Source: Bryoerythrophyllum caledonicum (lineage: Eukaryota > Streptophyta > Bryopsida > Pottiales > Pottiaceae). From it: DNA of 64,000 nucleotides. Positions 21,588 through 33,639 of the stretch are shown piece after piece. The translations under genes and the position numbers were made by a program. A model generated the notes under the pieces. That model was given only the letters and a program-made list of their open reading frames with translations. It was not told the origin of the DNA and ran no database searches. The stretch is from positions 17,748,291 to 17,812,290 of the forward strand of contig OZ020515.1 of assembly GCA_963971425.1 (NCBI GenBank), given 5' to 3'. Numbering within the stretch: position 1 is the stretch's first letter; every line of letters starts with the position of its first letter.

Positions 21588-23600
21588 CTACTTCCGGGTC
21601 AACTCCTCAAGTCTACTCTTCTCTTCCCTCCTCTTCCGCTTCTTCGCGCTCTTGTTCGAAGTCGGGTGAGCCGTGGCCTTCGCAAGGGTCCGAAGCGGGG
21701 ATAACAAATCTGCAGATGAAGAGGGTGCCGATCCGGCCATGGATGACAGAGGCAAGCCCTCCATTGAAGTCAACGAGGCATCCGGGCCACCCGGATTGAG
21801 TAGCACGGAAGTAGTGCCCTGGTGGAGCTCAGACCGGGCTAGAAGGACCGGTACCTGGCTTGGAGTCCCAATGAAGACCTCCTGAACGGAGGTGTGTCCC
21901 AACTTGCCCTCAGTCCGTACTGGAAGGTGCAAGTAAGCTGAACTCTCACTAGTGGTCTTCCCAAAAGGAGACATGCCCTACAAAAGGGCAACGGTCGATG
22001 TGGTGCGACCAGGGTCTCCAAGGGAAAACTGGCGAGGAAGAGCTGTGCGCGGAGGTTCCATCGTGGCACCCGTATGCTCCTTCCTCACGCTCTGTACTTG
22101 TGTGGTGATATCTGAAGGGGAATGGCAAGTAGTGACTCCCACAAGTGGAGTCCGTGGGAGCAGAACCGGGCTATCTAGATCAATCACACCCTTCCCCTTT
22201 GGAAGGCCTTGGTCACCCGAGTCTTGCCTTTCCGAATCAGCCTCCGAACCCGAATCGCCATCCTTCCCCGCGCTATCAGAATCCTCCACAATCTTGGACA
22301 GGATGTGGGTGAGGTTACTCACCAACATCCTCATGTTAGCATAAGCTGTCTCCAGCTTCACCGTCTGCTCCACCATGAAAGCGATTACCCTCTTGCTGGA
22401 GATATGGCCATCTCTCTCCAACTTGGCATCGAACATCTTGGCCTTCAACACTGCATCCGCTGGAAAGTGCAAGGCCTCTTCCACCTGCTGTAACGTTGAT
22501 GCTGAGGCGTTGGCTTGGAGACATGCCTCCTTCCAACCCTTCTCTCCCTCCAATGCCCGACTCTTCACCTTGGCCATGTCAAGGTTGAGCCGGTCCACCT
22601 TCTGCTCCATGATGCGGAGGTCACTAGCACCTCCCATCTTCTCCTTGACTGCTGCCACCAATCCATGGCTAGGTGGATTGCCCACCAAGCTACTCACATG
22701 CCCCAACGTCCTCTCCACATCGTCCACATACCCCCGGAGAGCTTCTATCAACTCGGAGGCCTTGTAAGTCTTACCTCCAAGTAGAGCTGAACCGGTGGCT
22801 GCTGTTCGAATAGCTGCGCGGGTTCGTGTGGAAGGAGCTCCATCTTGGTGCTGCCTCTATCGCTTGGGAGGTGGTGGTGCCTCCTCCTCTGACTGAGATG
22901 CGCTGCTCCCTCCCTCTGATCCTAGCTCGTGCTCCGATTCAGTTCCCTCGAACTTCCTCAACATGAGATGGGTTCGATACACCACGTCTTCATCCGGGGT
23001 GGTCTCCTTGAAGTGGTGATAGAGATGGATTAAAAATGGACAGATGGGAGAACGCCTAGTGCTCCCCACACTCTTGGTCAACCTTAGTACCACATCCTTC
23101 ACGATGATGGCCCAATTGACTATCCTCTCCTCCAAGTATGCTCCATACAACGTGTTAGCAAGGGTGATGGTGACCCGATCGGGTCTCTCAGGGTATAAGA
23201 TAGGTACAAGGAAAGAGAAGACCCGCTTGGCACGGGGGTCCAAGCAATCTTGCAATGCGTAGCCATTCTTGGCATCCTTGGGACCGAACCTCCCCTTGGC
23301 ATACTCCTCCTTCTTCAAACTCGTCCATCCTGCACCCTGGCGTGGAAACCCGTACACCTCCTGCCACCTCCCCATGGTCCACCTTTCGGGACAAGCGCGG
23401 ATACCATCTCCCTCTGGCTCCGGTAAGGGCTCTTGTCGCATCTCTTGCACCGTGGACTCGATACGAAATCCCCAACAGAAATCAAGCAGAGGGAGACAAC
23501 CCATGCGGAGAAGATCTTCCCTGAGCTCCGTGAGTTCAAGAGGGTCCTTAGGGATAGTAGGAGAGATATCTCTTACCACAGAGAGAGCCATGCTAATTTG
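21588..23600 (-). pseudogene. E2-encoded coiled-coil protein (same family as E1)
   Basis: The best preserved family member. The region opens with MALSVVRDISP and the family motif IPKDPLELTELREDL-RMGC. It then has GPKDAKNGYALQD, a helical block through VNWAIIVKDVVLRL and FLIHLYHHF, an acidic/Ser linker ending in a Pro-Lys cluster, a long coiled coil (KEKMGGASDLRIMEQKVDRL onward), and a Ser/Asp-rich tail ending with a basic cluster (KSAKKRKRREEK), a possible nuclear signal. It is about a third GC-richer than the DNA around X. Function unknown: no enzyme motif is visible. The coding region is broken but still easily read. Confidence 0.6.
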
Positions 23601-23639
23601 AGCCTGGAAGGTCGTTGCCGACTCTTCTTCCTCGTTAGC

Positions 23640-24200
23640 TGGTCCTGCACCCTCCCTCGCTAGCTAGTCTTGCTCCTCTCCCTCGCTAGTTGGTCCGTTC
23701 CTCTTCCTCGCTAACTGATCCTGTTCGTCTCCCTCGCTAGCTGGTCTTGCTCCTCTCCCTCGCTAGCTAGTCCGTTCCTCTTCCTCGCTAGCTGATCCTG
23801 TTTGTCTCCCTCGCCTTGGTCGTCTTGTTCGCCTTGGTCGCCTCGGTCGCCTTGAGAGGTCCGCGCACAGTATTGAGTGAGGTCCGCGTACAGTTTTGAG
23901 AGAGGTCCGCGCACAGTTTTGAGAGAGGTCCGCGCACAGTATTGAGAGAGGTCTGCACCTTGCTGTTCTCCCTCGCTAGCTGGTCCTGCTCTTCTCCCTT
24001 GCCTTGGTCGTCTTGTTCACCTTGGTCGCGTCGGTCGCCTTGAGAGGTCTGCACCCTGTATTGAGAGAGGTCCGCTCACAGTAATGAGAGAGGTCCGCAC
24101 CTTGCTTGAGAGAGGGTCCGCACCTTGCTCTTCCTCGCGGCCTTGTAGGCGCTGCTCCAGGCGTTTTCGCGTACAGCCTGTGAGATAGGTCCGCGCACAG
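23640..24200 (-). repeat. Two interleaved tandem repeats in the E2 leader
   Basis: One repeat is a ~28-37-bp unit built on CTCCCTCGCTAGCTGGTC (plus strand, about 23650-23820 and again near 23970-24000). The other is a ~27-bp unit GAGAGAGGTCCGCGCACAGT (about 23855-24115 and 24180-24200). Blocks CGCCTTGGTCGTCTTGTTC-ACCTTGGTCGC also repeat at 23810 and 24000. They lie between the 5' end of E2 and its coding region. Confidence 0.75.
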
Positions 24201-24583
24201 CCTCCCCTCGGTTGTCTCGGCTAGAGCTCCCTCGTTCTAAGTCAACCCTATCCTCCCTGAGCTCTTCAACAGGGTATCACCCGGCCCTTGGATTTACTCA
24301 GGTTTGGTGCGAATCTTGGCATGGGTCGGAGGCTTGGTGGGCCTTCCCACTCGAGAGCTAGGGTTTACGAACTAGAACCTTTGGAATGGCCTAATTTTAA
24401 GAGGTGTTCTCGGGCCACTACTTAACTATCTTAACGATTCCAAGTTGTTCCTTATTTTTCCTATACTAATACTACCTAAAGATTTACACTTGGTAGATCT
24501 CTATCCTTCCCACTAACTGTTTGATGTAAGTTAATCCCCCTTAATCGACTAACTAAAAAGTTTTGAAAATTTGTGGTACGACA

Positions 24584-26085
24584 CTTTGTTAGTGGTTGTG
24601 AAGGTTCCAGTGTTGATGTGCTTCGCGGGGATTATCTCGTGGAAGGTCGTAATTTGGTGCATCTCTAGTTTCTTCGCTTGGGTAGGGGTGGTTGCCACGA
24701 TCCACGCATAAGGCTCCTTTTCCTGTTTCTGGACGTCTGTGATCTCAAACTCGAGGTTACGGGAAAAGCCTTTGAGTACCACGTTATGGAACAGGATATG
24801 CGCAGGGATACCACATAGGTTGTTACTCTTGATGTTGACAGAAAGACCTTGCCGGGCCACTGCATGCCATGTTTTGCAAAATTTTCCCATGGTTGCGGGT
24901 CCCATAGGGTCAAGTTGCAATATGAAGTATCGTGTACCTTTGAGTATGGAAAATGGCATCTGTTGCTGGATTGAGAAGGTGTAGTTTGATCAAGCTTGGG
25001 AAGATATGCTTCTCCCCTTCTTTCTTCACTCCTTTGCAGTGGATGGCAAGGGGGTCCAAGAGGTTAGTGCCAAGGGAAATGTCCATCTTAGTGAGCCTAT
25101 CTCTAGCAAGCCTCTTAACTTTATCATGGAATAGTGGGGTTTTAGGTAGTTCGAACCAGATGGCCACATGAAAATCGTACAATAGGCCGGTTTCAGGGTT
25201 AGTGGGAATATCAAATGGGAGTTGTGTGAGGTTGAAGTGTTGTCCTTCAACACCATCCTCCCTTGCCTTGGGATATAACATTTGAAGGATTCGGGGATAG
25301 GACATTGTGGCACTCATGGCTTCCTCTGCCTCTGACTTGGGTACTCCTCTAGTCATCATGTCAGATACACTCTCACCACAGAATAGAGGGTCAAGGTGTG
25401 TGTCTTTCGCAAGCTTCTCCATGGTTGGGAAGCCTAGCCAAAAGTGGAATGTGGATTGGTTTGGGGTGCTGCTACTGGTTTTTGGGTCTGAGGTGCTACC
25501 TCTTTGTTTCTTTGCCAGATGTTGTATTTCTATAAGGTCAAAGGTGGAGGTTTTGTCAGTGCAAGTCATCTTGGAGTTGGCTTCGCCATTTTCTATGTCC
25601 ATGGCTTCAGTGGTAATGCTAGGCTCTTTCTGGGGCTGTTCCATTGTGTCACAGGGTTCACTGGAGGGGGGTTGGCTATTGTTGTCGGGGGATAGGGGGA
25701 GAGAGGTAGTGATCTTGCGCCTCTAGCTCGTTTTGGAAAATGTAAGAGGGGCGTCTTCTTGGTCGTCTGAGAGATGAATTGGGGGCTCTAGTTGTTGATG
25801 TGGGGTGGAGTTAATTTCTAATGTCTTCTTCTTCCTACCTCGTGGTTTGGGGGTGAGGTCGCCCTTCAAAGATGAGGTTACCAATTGTTTTGAGGTAACC
25901 GGTCTTGTCTTGGCGGGTGTGGCTTCTATTCTAGAGGTGCTAGTAGTCTTCGCTTGCCTTGGATGTGTGTTGTTTTTGGGGTGTTTTCGGAGCTCTACGC
26001 TATTGGCTCTTCTATGTGCATTGCCACTATCTGTCTTTGTAGTGGTTTTTCGAGGGGTGGATTGGCACCGTCTTTCAGTACTCAT
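24584..26085 (-). pseudogene. X upstream coding block: AT-hook, acidic linker, unknown central domain
   Basis: The reading starts at an ATG at 26085 (MSTERRC). The first ~120 residues are basic, Thr/Ser/Lys-rich and contain KPRGRKKK, an AT-hook-like DNA-binding motif. A Pro/Ser/Glu-rich linker follows, then a well-ordered region with FHFWLGFPTMEKLA, FNLTQLPFDIP, YDFHVAIWFELP and similar hydrophobic-patterned stretches. These suggest a folded alpha/beta domain, but I do not recognise a family. E2 interrupts the block at its downstream end. Nucleic-acid binding is inferred from the AT-hook only. The coding sequence is broken. Confidence 0.45.
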
Positions 26086-26099
26086 GCGGTTTTGTCGGG

Positions 26100-28560
26100 T
26101 TCTATTAGTATTGGTGTAGGGGTAGGTTGTATATAGATGGAGAAAGGATGGGGAGAGGGTGATGCTAGTTGGAGGGTGACTAGAGTAGGTTGTGGGACGA
26201 GGGAAGTAGGTCTTGTGAGGGAGAAAGGGGGGATAGTAGAGGAAGAGGGAGGTCGCGGGTGGGGATGGAGGTCGCAACTGGGGGGAGAAGGGGTCACTGG
26301 GAAGAGAGAGGGTTGAAGTGGGAGGTCGTAAGAAGAGAGGGGGGTCGAAAGGGGTTGAGGGGGGGTGGATGGAGAAGGAGGGTCGCAGATAGGAGAAGTA
26401 GGGGGTCGCTGGCCGTAGGGTTCAGGTCGTGGGTCTCGATTGGGAGGTCACAACCGGTTCGAGTGTCGCAAACTCCAGGGGGTCAGTTGCAAGGGGTCGG
26501 TGGCAGGCCTCCGGGGTTGGGCGCGATCGCGGGTAGCGTGCGTCTGCGGGGGATTGGGGACAGGGCGTTGTAGGGAATCGGGGCGCTGTAGGGGATTGGA
26601 GACAAGGCTCTGCAGGAAATCGTGAGCAATCAGCTGGCAGCGGGTGCCAGTCCGCAATCTCCGAGGGTTTGAAGCAGGTCGTCTTTGTTGGCGCGAGATG
26701 AGACCGTTGCGCGCCTTCCACAGTAGTGCTTCCACAATAATACGCGCTTCCACAACGCTTTCACAACGCTTGTGGTGGAGACCGTTGTGCTCCTCAGCAA
26801 CACGCGCTTCCACAACGCTTGCGCTCCGGGGGGGCTTCTTTGTAGTGCTGAGTTGTGGGTTGAGCTTCGGGGCGTGTCTAAGTTTTGGGTTCAGGGTTGG
26901 CTTGAGGGGCCAGGGTTGTGAGGGCGCTCCAGCCCCAGCCTGGAGGAACTGGTGAGGATGCGAGACTGGGTGAGGATACGAGGCTGGGGTGAGGGTCAGA
27001 ATACGGGATTGGTGTGTAGGTGCTGCTGCACCAATTGGGGTGAGGATGCGGGGTTGGGGTGTGTCTTCTGTACCAGATGGTGGGAAATGTTTCCGGGTTG
27101 TGGAGGATGGAGGGACTATCGAGGGAGATCTTGAGCTGGGGTGTGTATATTTTTTTGGGGGATCCTGTTGGGGAGAGTTTGGAGGTTTTGTTGTCCTCGC
27201 AGGGGTAGCCGCCTTCTTGAGCTGGGATGCGCGCTTTTGTTTTCGGGGATCCTGTTGGGTTGAGTCTGGGGGTCTGTATTTTTCGCAGGGGAGTCTGGTG
27301 CGTCCGAGTGAGTCGGGGGAGTCTTGTTTGTGTCTGAGTGAGTCGGAGGAGTCCGAGTGAGTCGGGGGAGCGCAGTAAGAGTCTACGGGGAGGGAGAGAC
27401 TGAAGTCTGTGAGGTGGGGGGTCGGGAGTGGGAGAAGGGAGGTGAGTCGGGGGAGTCCGAGTGAGTCAGGGGAGCTGCAGTAAGAGTCTGCCAGGTGGGG
27501 GGCGGGAGAGGGGAGTGAAGGGGAAGTGAGGGGGAAGAAGGAAGGGTGTGGGGGCGTGGGAGGGGGAACCTGTTGCGGGAGAAGAGAGGGTGTAGAGAGG
27601 TTGGCGGTGGATTGAGAGAGAAATTAAAGGTTGTATAAGTGTACTTACCTCTTTAGTTCGATTTGTTTTTTCGTGCTCGTGATGCTCTTGCTGCTGCATA
27701 GTTGTAGCTTGGCTGTTGGTCGCCTGCCGCAGGTCGCCACTAGGTCGCTTATCGCCGTTATTGATGTACTGTGGGACTGTGGTAGTGACGTAGGTTGTTG
27801 GTGGGGGCGCGCAAGTTGAATCCGGGTTGGAGCTGCACGCTTGTGAGCAGCTGTACCACGCTTTCAGTCTATGGGGCGTGGTGTCTTGATGTGCTCTTCT
27901 TGTTCGTTCTGTAGTTCTGCACAAAAATTTCCAGCGCTTCCGCGTACGGCGTGTAGATATAAACTTCCTAGTGTTGTGCCTATGGGTTAGAGGATTAGTA
28001 GCAATATCGTTGTGCTTAGTGCTGTGACTAGTGTGTGTGGGGTGTCGATTAAGAGAGATCCATACTGTATAAAGAGAATGAGCTGAGTAAAGTATAACCT
28101 GTGTTGGGGAGAAGTTGCTGCCGTTGACCCGAGTTGAGTTGTTCGCGTAGTCAATCTTCCGTGTGGAGTGTCTAGGTCGGGAAGGAGGAAGAGACTCGTG
28201 AGAGGTATGCAGATCTTGTTGTTTCCTCACCAGATCTGAGCCAGATCTAACTTCTAACGGCCACCAGGCAAGGTTCTTTGCACCAACACCAAACCCTCGC
28301 TCTCAGATCTACTTTGCTAAGATCAAGCCTTCGTGAACGATTCGAGTTCAGCTAACCCTAGATCTGGTGTTTTGAGCACTACCCAACACATGTTGCTGCT
28401 TCCCAAACCTCTCAACTACTCAAATCTACAATTTACGGGGGCTCTCAACAAGGCCAGCCACACTTGTCGCCCGTAACCTTGCTTCTGAGGCTAAGTCCTT
28501 CCTCCACCCTCACCAGAAAAAACGGAGCTCAACCCTCCATTCCCCCCCTAATTTTTCTCA
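26100..28560 (-). other. C-rich (plus-strand G-rich) leader of X, no confident gene
   Basis: About 2.4 kb with strong strand asymmetry: the plus strand holds long runs of GGGG-type tracts from 26170 to 27620. Short repeats are present: CGCTTCCACAACGCTT around 26740-26820, and GAGTGAGTCGGGGGAGTC around 27305-27470. Several long open frames exist because stops are rare in such skewed sequence; none shows a recognisable domain, including the 254-codon frame at 28230-27466. It may be the promoter or 5' UTR of X. Confidence 0.4.
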
Positions 28561-30640
28561 TCTGTGTCTAAGTTTATTATTATACGGTTCCCAACTAATG
28601 TTAAAGGATTAATTCATCCTTTAAAAGGTATACTATTTTATTCTATGGTCAAAAAATTTATATACTCTTTTACACATCAATAAAAAAATGTTGAATTTAG
28701 AGTGCCAAAAATAATCCCATTTATAATAGTGCTCATACACCTCACCTTACTTGTTGAGTAGCATTCTAAGGTTTATACACTAGATTACTTTAGAAAATAT
28801 GACTCACTCTTCATTAGAGTGGCCAATCCACAATCATTATAATGACCTAAAAAATCCATTCAAGAGCGAGTTGTGGGGTAATTATTATCAACCAAATGAA
28901 AGCGGTTTATATGAATAAGAAATGATAGGGACTCAAGAAGTAAATTATTTCCTTTTTAGAACACATACATGAGCAAAGAAGTAGAATTATCAATTCACAA
29001 GGTAACCACACACACTTGTAAAGACTTGAGCATATTAATGCAAACGGGGGTGTTGAACAACCAACATCTTTGCATTTAAAACATAATTGGCCCTCACAAC
29101 TGAGAGCATAATTATGCCTTCCTATGTTCCAACACCAATAGTATTTATGGAATGATTTGTGTTAGAGATCGAACAAGGTTAGAGGAACGCTCTAGAAGGC
29201 ATTAGTTTTAAAGACATTTTGGATGTAGATTTACCTGTAAGCCTAAGGTAGAACCATAGAGTTTATCAAGAGGAGCCACATATCCTAGGGAGGGAAAAAA
29301 TTGTACACAAATCACCTGAAAGTTCATATGAGCGGCAACATTGCTTGAAAATTTCTATTTGATTGAATGAAGACTTCTTTTATAGAATAGCTAAATTTGG
29401 CAAGGAATTGATTGTGTGAAAAAAATAAAATCATCATACCTTATAGTTTCTTTCAAAATACTTGTATGGAGGACGCAAAAGCTAGGTATGCGGAATATAA
29501 AACAACCTCACCAAGGCAAAATAACAACTAATAAAATTTTGTATCAAGATGAAATTAAGAGTGCATGACTTGTTTTTAAGCCAACTACAGATGAACATAA
29601 GGAAGGAAAAAGGAATATCATTCCAAAATGTCATATGTGGAGAAGGATTGAGTATATAGTTAGCAAGCCAAGAATTCATGGTGAGTCTTGAGATTTAAGC
29701 AAATATTGAACAATACATTTACGGAGGACTCCCTTGAAAGGGCATTGCAAATTTTACAATCTCTTTAAGGGACTATATAGTGCGCATAATATTTGGCTTG
29801 GTTGTGTATAGAAATTTGGTAAAAGTGGATGATAGACTAGAAGAAATGATGGCAATATTTTCATTGCATAGATAGATGCTAAGTGTGTAGATTCATTTTT
29901 CCTTAATCAATGAGATGAAGATTCGGAGAGAATATGGGCTCAATCAGCCATGATCTGCTACTTGACAACTTCAATTGACCATTGCCTCATTTCACTAGTT
30001 TCAACTTGTTGCCCTTAATTTTGACCGGCCATTACGGTATTTGTTGTTTTTATTAATAACCGGCTAATTTCCTGTTCATTGTAATGACATCAGGCCAAAA
30101 ACTTGATCATTCATAAGGAAGCCGGTTTTTCCAGTCCACAAAGAACATATCAACATACAAGAACAATATATAATGATATCAACATACAAAAATAATGATC
30201 AACAGTTTATCCATAGCAGGAGTTGAACATGAACTGACCAAATCAATTGATTGATGGCCATGGATTTACTCTTCTATCATACCTTGGTCTTAAAATCTCA
30301 CATTAGATTTGAGGCCAAAGCATGATAAAAAGAGTAACCTAACATACCGTACTACATGCAAATTTCAATAGAAAACATCAAACATTTGGGTCAAAATTAA
30401 CACTACCATCTTCACCTTCAAGAGGTAATTGGCCTAAAAGGTATATCTCTGGATGAGAAAACAATCATATTGTGTAGAAAAAGATTGATAACCACAACAG
30501 ATCGAGATTCCTAACCAACATCAAATAAACAAAAATCATACACTAAAACAAGTATACGTAGTACACCCTCAAGGAAAGTGTTGTGTATCACAAGAATAGC
30601 CAAGCGTCACGCACACCACAATGGATGAATCAACGAGTAT
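28561..30640. other. AT-rich intergenic DNA, no feature seen
   Basis: Uniformly AT-rich, with stops in all frames and no inverted ends, tandem repeats or protein similarity that I can see. Confidence 0.5.
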
Positions 30641-31660
30641 AAAGTGAAATGGAAAGCATTGAGACTTTACTAATGACTTCAATCGCCATTTACAAGCAAC
30701 TCTCAATCACTACTCTCCACTCTTACTCACAACCCTCCCCCGATACCCCTCCACCCTCCCCCGACATCCACCTGCCCTCTCCTGATACCCCCTTCCACCC
30801 CCAATATCTCCCTCCCCCAATACCTCCCTCCCTCCCTTGATACCTCATCCCTCGCCAACGCATCTGTGCCCCCCAGCTTATCTACACCCCCCGCCAGCGC
30901 ATCTGCGCCCTCCGCCAACGCAATCAATCTGTTAATCTCCAGCCTATCAATCTGCCAAACGGTACGCCCCAACAAAGCGGCGACGTCCTGCATGTTGCTA
31001 TCACTTCCTGCATACCCATCTTCCTCCCTCTCCACGCCAAGCTCTTCCTCCTCCATGTATGAGGTACCAAAACTCTTTCTAATAGTATTGTGTACTCTCA
31101 TTCTTTTGGATCTATTTTTACTATTGCAATCGATGGTGTGCAGCAACTGTGGAGGCCAACACAACTCTTCCACGCTTACCTCATGAGGAGCGTACATACC
31201 TTCATTTTCTTGTACAGTCTCCATGCGTCCTGCCAACAATACTCCCGCTCAAGCTCCTCAGATACGCTAGCAAAGCGTGGCTCTTCCCACTACCAAAGAT
31301 ATACGATGCATGAGTGACCTTCCTGATACAATGGTAATATATAGGATTGTGTAGGTGATGCTTGTATGTGAAAGAGGAGGTGTCGAAGTAGCATTATTGA
31401 GCTTTGTAGTAGCATTTTGTGCTCGTGCATTGTATCCTCGCAGGATGACCAAGTCTCCCTACGCGATACCAGTTTCACAAGGTCTAGTTTCACAATCAAG
31501 CCAAATCAGTTTTAACCTGGTGAAGCTGTAGATGATGCGAGTTAGTGAAGTTGAAAATAACGTGGGTTGGTGAAGCTATCTAGTGTAAGGAGTGATTGCA
31601 GATGGAAAGGTTTGGTTTGCGGTGGGTGTTTCTAGACGTTAATTGTTTGGTTCCGTGTTT
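30641..31660. other. Low-complexity CT-rich stretch with a doubtful minus-strand ORF
   Basis: A repeat of CCTCCCCCGATACC-like units at 30735-30850 encodes nothing recognisable. A minus-strand open frame (31239-30727, 170 codons) includes an acidic part (EEEELGVEREEDGYAGSD) and a Gly-rich tail that only reflects the repeat. It may be a fragment of a real gene, but the evidence is weak. Confidence 0.25.
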
Positions 31661-31663
31661 GCA

Positions 31664-31816
31664 ATGACCTCAGGTGGGCGACAAGTTGGCTACACGACGC
31701 AGCAGCAGCTGAACGCGGCGGTGCTCTTGAACGGAGTGGCGGAGAAGGAGCAAATTCAGACAACAAATGTCATGATGAGCAGCGAGTCCAGAAAGTGCAC
31801 CAGCAAGTCGAGTTGA
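31664..31816 (+). CDS. Small ORF, unknown (possible gene fragment)
   Basis: A 50-residue frame starting ATGACCTCAGG. Its codon use is GC-richer than the flanks and the peptide looks ordinary (Gln-rich centre, QLNAAVLLNGVAEKEQ). I do not recognise it. It may be an exon remnant moved by a transposon, because the AT-rich DNA on either side shows no gene structure. Confidence 0.2.
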   Translation: MTSGGRQVGYTTQQQLNAAVLLNGVAEKEQIQTTNVMMSSESRKCTSKSS

Positions 31817-32169
31817 ACTCTTCGACCGCTTGCTGATCGGTTGCTCAATATGTGTGTATGACCGGTAGTGTGCATGCAGAGGGCGTCAAAGGAACATACG
31901 GCTGTCTCATTTCCGGATGGTATTGATGGATATTGAAATTATTTTCAATGATTTTTTAAAAATAAAATAATTAATTCTAATTTCAAGATTTTTTGGGCTT
32001 CGAGCCCAAGAACGCAGACGTGATCTTCTCTTCCCTCCACCCATGATTTCAGCTACCCCCCTTTCCTCGCCCTTTCTGACCCAACATACTGCTTCATTTT
32101 TATTCTCAAATTCCTGCCCTTGGGGAAGATGACACGTCGGTTGTCTCTAAGGCAATTAGTGTAGGGATG

Positions 32170-32324
32170 CACTTAGTGTAGAAAAGTGTTTACCTTCGAG
32201 AAGGAGGAGTAGTTCTATGACACTAGCCTATGTCCCATGGCCATATGCTTAGTGAAGAGAATGAACAAACACTATATTCATAGTGGTCTCCTTTGGAGAC
32301 CGAAGTTCTTCTTCTTCTTTTCCT
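32170..32324 (+). mobile_element. 3' end fragment of the 2A-LINE family (or a SINE sharing its tail)
   Basis: GTGGTCTCCTTTGGAGACCG at 32283-32302, followed by AGTTCTTCTTCTTCTTTTCC, matches the end of LINE copy 1 (11478-11518). Upstream similarity (a GAGTAGTTCTA block and ATGAACAAACACTATATTCA) extends back to about 32170. Either a strongly 5'-truncated LINE insertion or a SINE that borrowed the LINE tail. Confidence 0.65.
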
Positions 32325-32439
32325 CAAATTCCATTGGTTCACATGGCTGCCCCTACAACCTAGATTCCCCATTTTGACCTTTGAAGGCTAATAACTTTTC
32401 AACCAAAAATCCAATTTAAAAAAAAGTGCTCCATAAGGA

Positions 32440-33425
32440 TTTCATCAAAGACAGTATAGTGTAATACTTTCATAAGAATTGGAGTTTTTTCCATCCAAAG
32501 GTACATGCCCAAAATCCAAAACGTACGCCCCACGTATACTTGGGTTGTTAGGGATTAACCTCCGTTTCACAATTGCCCACACATGCTCAATCCGGTTTAA
32601 ATGAGGTGATTGAGGGGGCCAAGTAAGCACATCAATATCTTGCATTGACAACCAATGTTTGGTTGATTTAGGAGTATGCTTAGGATCATTATCATGTTGG
32701 AATATAACAAAAAAGGAATTGAAATGATGCAATTTAATTGTATTCATGAGTTCATCTTGAAGAATCCTAAGATATAAATTTTGTTTCATCTTCCCCTCTA
32801 TCTTGCACATGTATCCTATGCCACATTGAGTCATACAACCCTACACAAAAAGTGCACCACCCCCATGTTTAATTGTTTGACTCACATGACAAGCTTGTAA
32901 ATGAGATTTTTCATCCCGTATCCAACACCAAGCACGACCATTAGATTGTAAAACGATTGATCTTAGTTTCATCACTAAAAATCACCCTATTCCAATCATC
33001 CACAATCCAATCTTTATATTGTTGAGCAAATTCTAACCTGGAACGTATATTCTTGGTCATGAGTAGTGGCTTCTTCTGCTTTTCTAGAGACCAAAGATGT
33101 GCTTCATGAAGTGTTTGCCTCACTATGTTGGTGCTAACTACCACGTTTAGTTGCTCACTCAAAGCATTTCTCACATCTACTGCAATATTTAATCCACCTA
33201 GTATAAAAGCTCTCATGCATGTTCGCCTTTGAGCATGGGTGATGCTCTTTGGGCGACCTCCTCATAAACGTTCTACATGGGAAGCATACTCACTTTGAAT
33301 CCGAGGACATGTGGATTAAGAGATGCCCAACAATCTAGACACCTCATATGTGCTACACCCATTTTGCAATAGGGCAATAACATTCAACATTTTTTCTTCT
33401 GATGATGATCTCATAACCCAAGAGA
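32440..33425 (-). pseudogene. Tc1/mariner-type transposase remnant (DD34E)
   Basis: DNA transposase that would cut and paste its element at TA sites. On the minus strand: an N-terminal helix-turn-helix (VIALLQNGCSTYEVSRLLGI, about 33395-33335), a second region around 33216-33050 (LNVVVSTNIVRQTLHEAHL), the first catalytic Asp in VIFSDETKINRF (about 32965), the second in HDNDPKHT (about 32690), and the Glu in LNRIEHVW (about 32585). The spacing between the last two is 34 residues, the Tc1 type. Stops near 33330, 33265, 33205 and 32940 and frame changes show it is dead. I could not define inverted ends or a TA duplication. Confidence 0.88.
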
Positions 33426-33639
33426 AGTCTTCTAAGAGAATACAAAACTGTCCAGAAGAGAAAGCACAAACTCAAGGCAACACCTTGAACTCAATCTTGC
33501 AAAAAGTATTGCTTGCTAAAAAGAGTTCCAAAATTGAGTCAGTAGACGTACTTTCATTCAAAATGGCATTTCTTTCTTGTTGCTATAGCAATCAAGTTAA
33601 AACTTGGCAGAATTGTAGTCAACTTGATTGAGCATCTTC

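Larger units (their letters stand above)
20298..24583 (-). mobile_element. LTR-like unit E2 (probable giant solo LTR carrying an ORF), nested in X
   Basis: On the minus strand it starts TGTCGTACCACA and ends GTACTACGATA, flanked by CTTTG (24584-24588) and CTCTG (20293-20297) on the plus strand. This is a 5-bp duplication with one difference. The 3' end carries CTCTGTGGGAACGAATACC (about 20387-20369), shared with E1. At 4286 bp it is the same size class as E1 (3896) and E3 (about 4.47 kb without its insertion), holds the same coding family in the same place, and shares the ACTACGA-type end. No internal retroelement genes or second LTR are seen. It looks broken in a few places. The mismatch in the duplication suggests it is somewhat older than E1. 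Confidence 0.7.
19394..28560 (-). mobile_element. Unrecognised minus-strand element or gene 'X', split by E2
   Basis: Two coding blocks on the minus strand, 26085-24584 and 20297-19660, sit on either side of LTR-like unit E2 and read as the upstream and downstream halves of one protein region, so E2 landed inside it. Upstream (26.1-28.6 kb) is a C-rich (G-rich on plus) leader with no sure gene. The left edge adjoins the DNA element at 18597-19393. The right edge is placed where composition turns AT-rich near 28560. No RT, integrase or transposase is visible. It may be ORF1 of a non-LTR or LTR element or a host pseudogene. It is broken, with a handful of interruptions including the insertion. 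Confidence 0.4.

Noticed and set aside
27466-28230. 254-codon minus-strand open frame as a gene
   Set aside because: It lies in a strongly skewed, repeat-bearing leader where stops are rare; composition is Thr/Ser/His/Pro-rich without any domain pattern.
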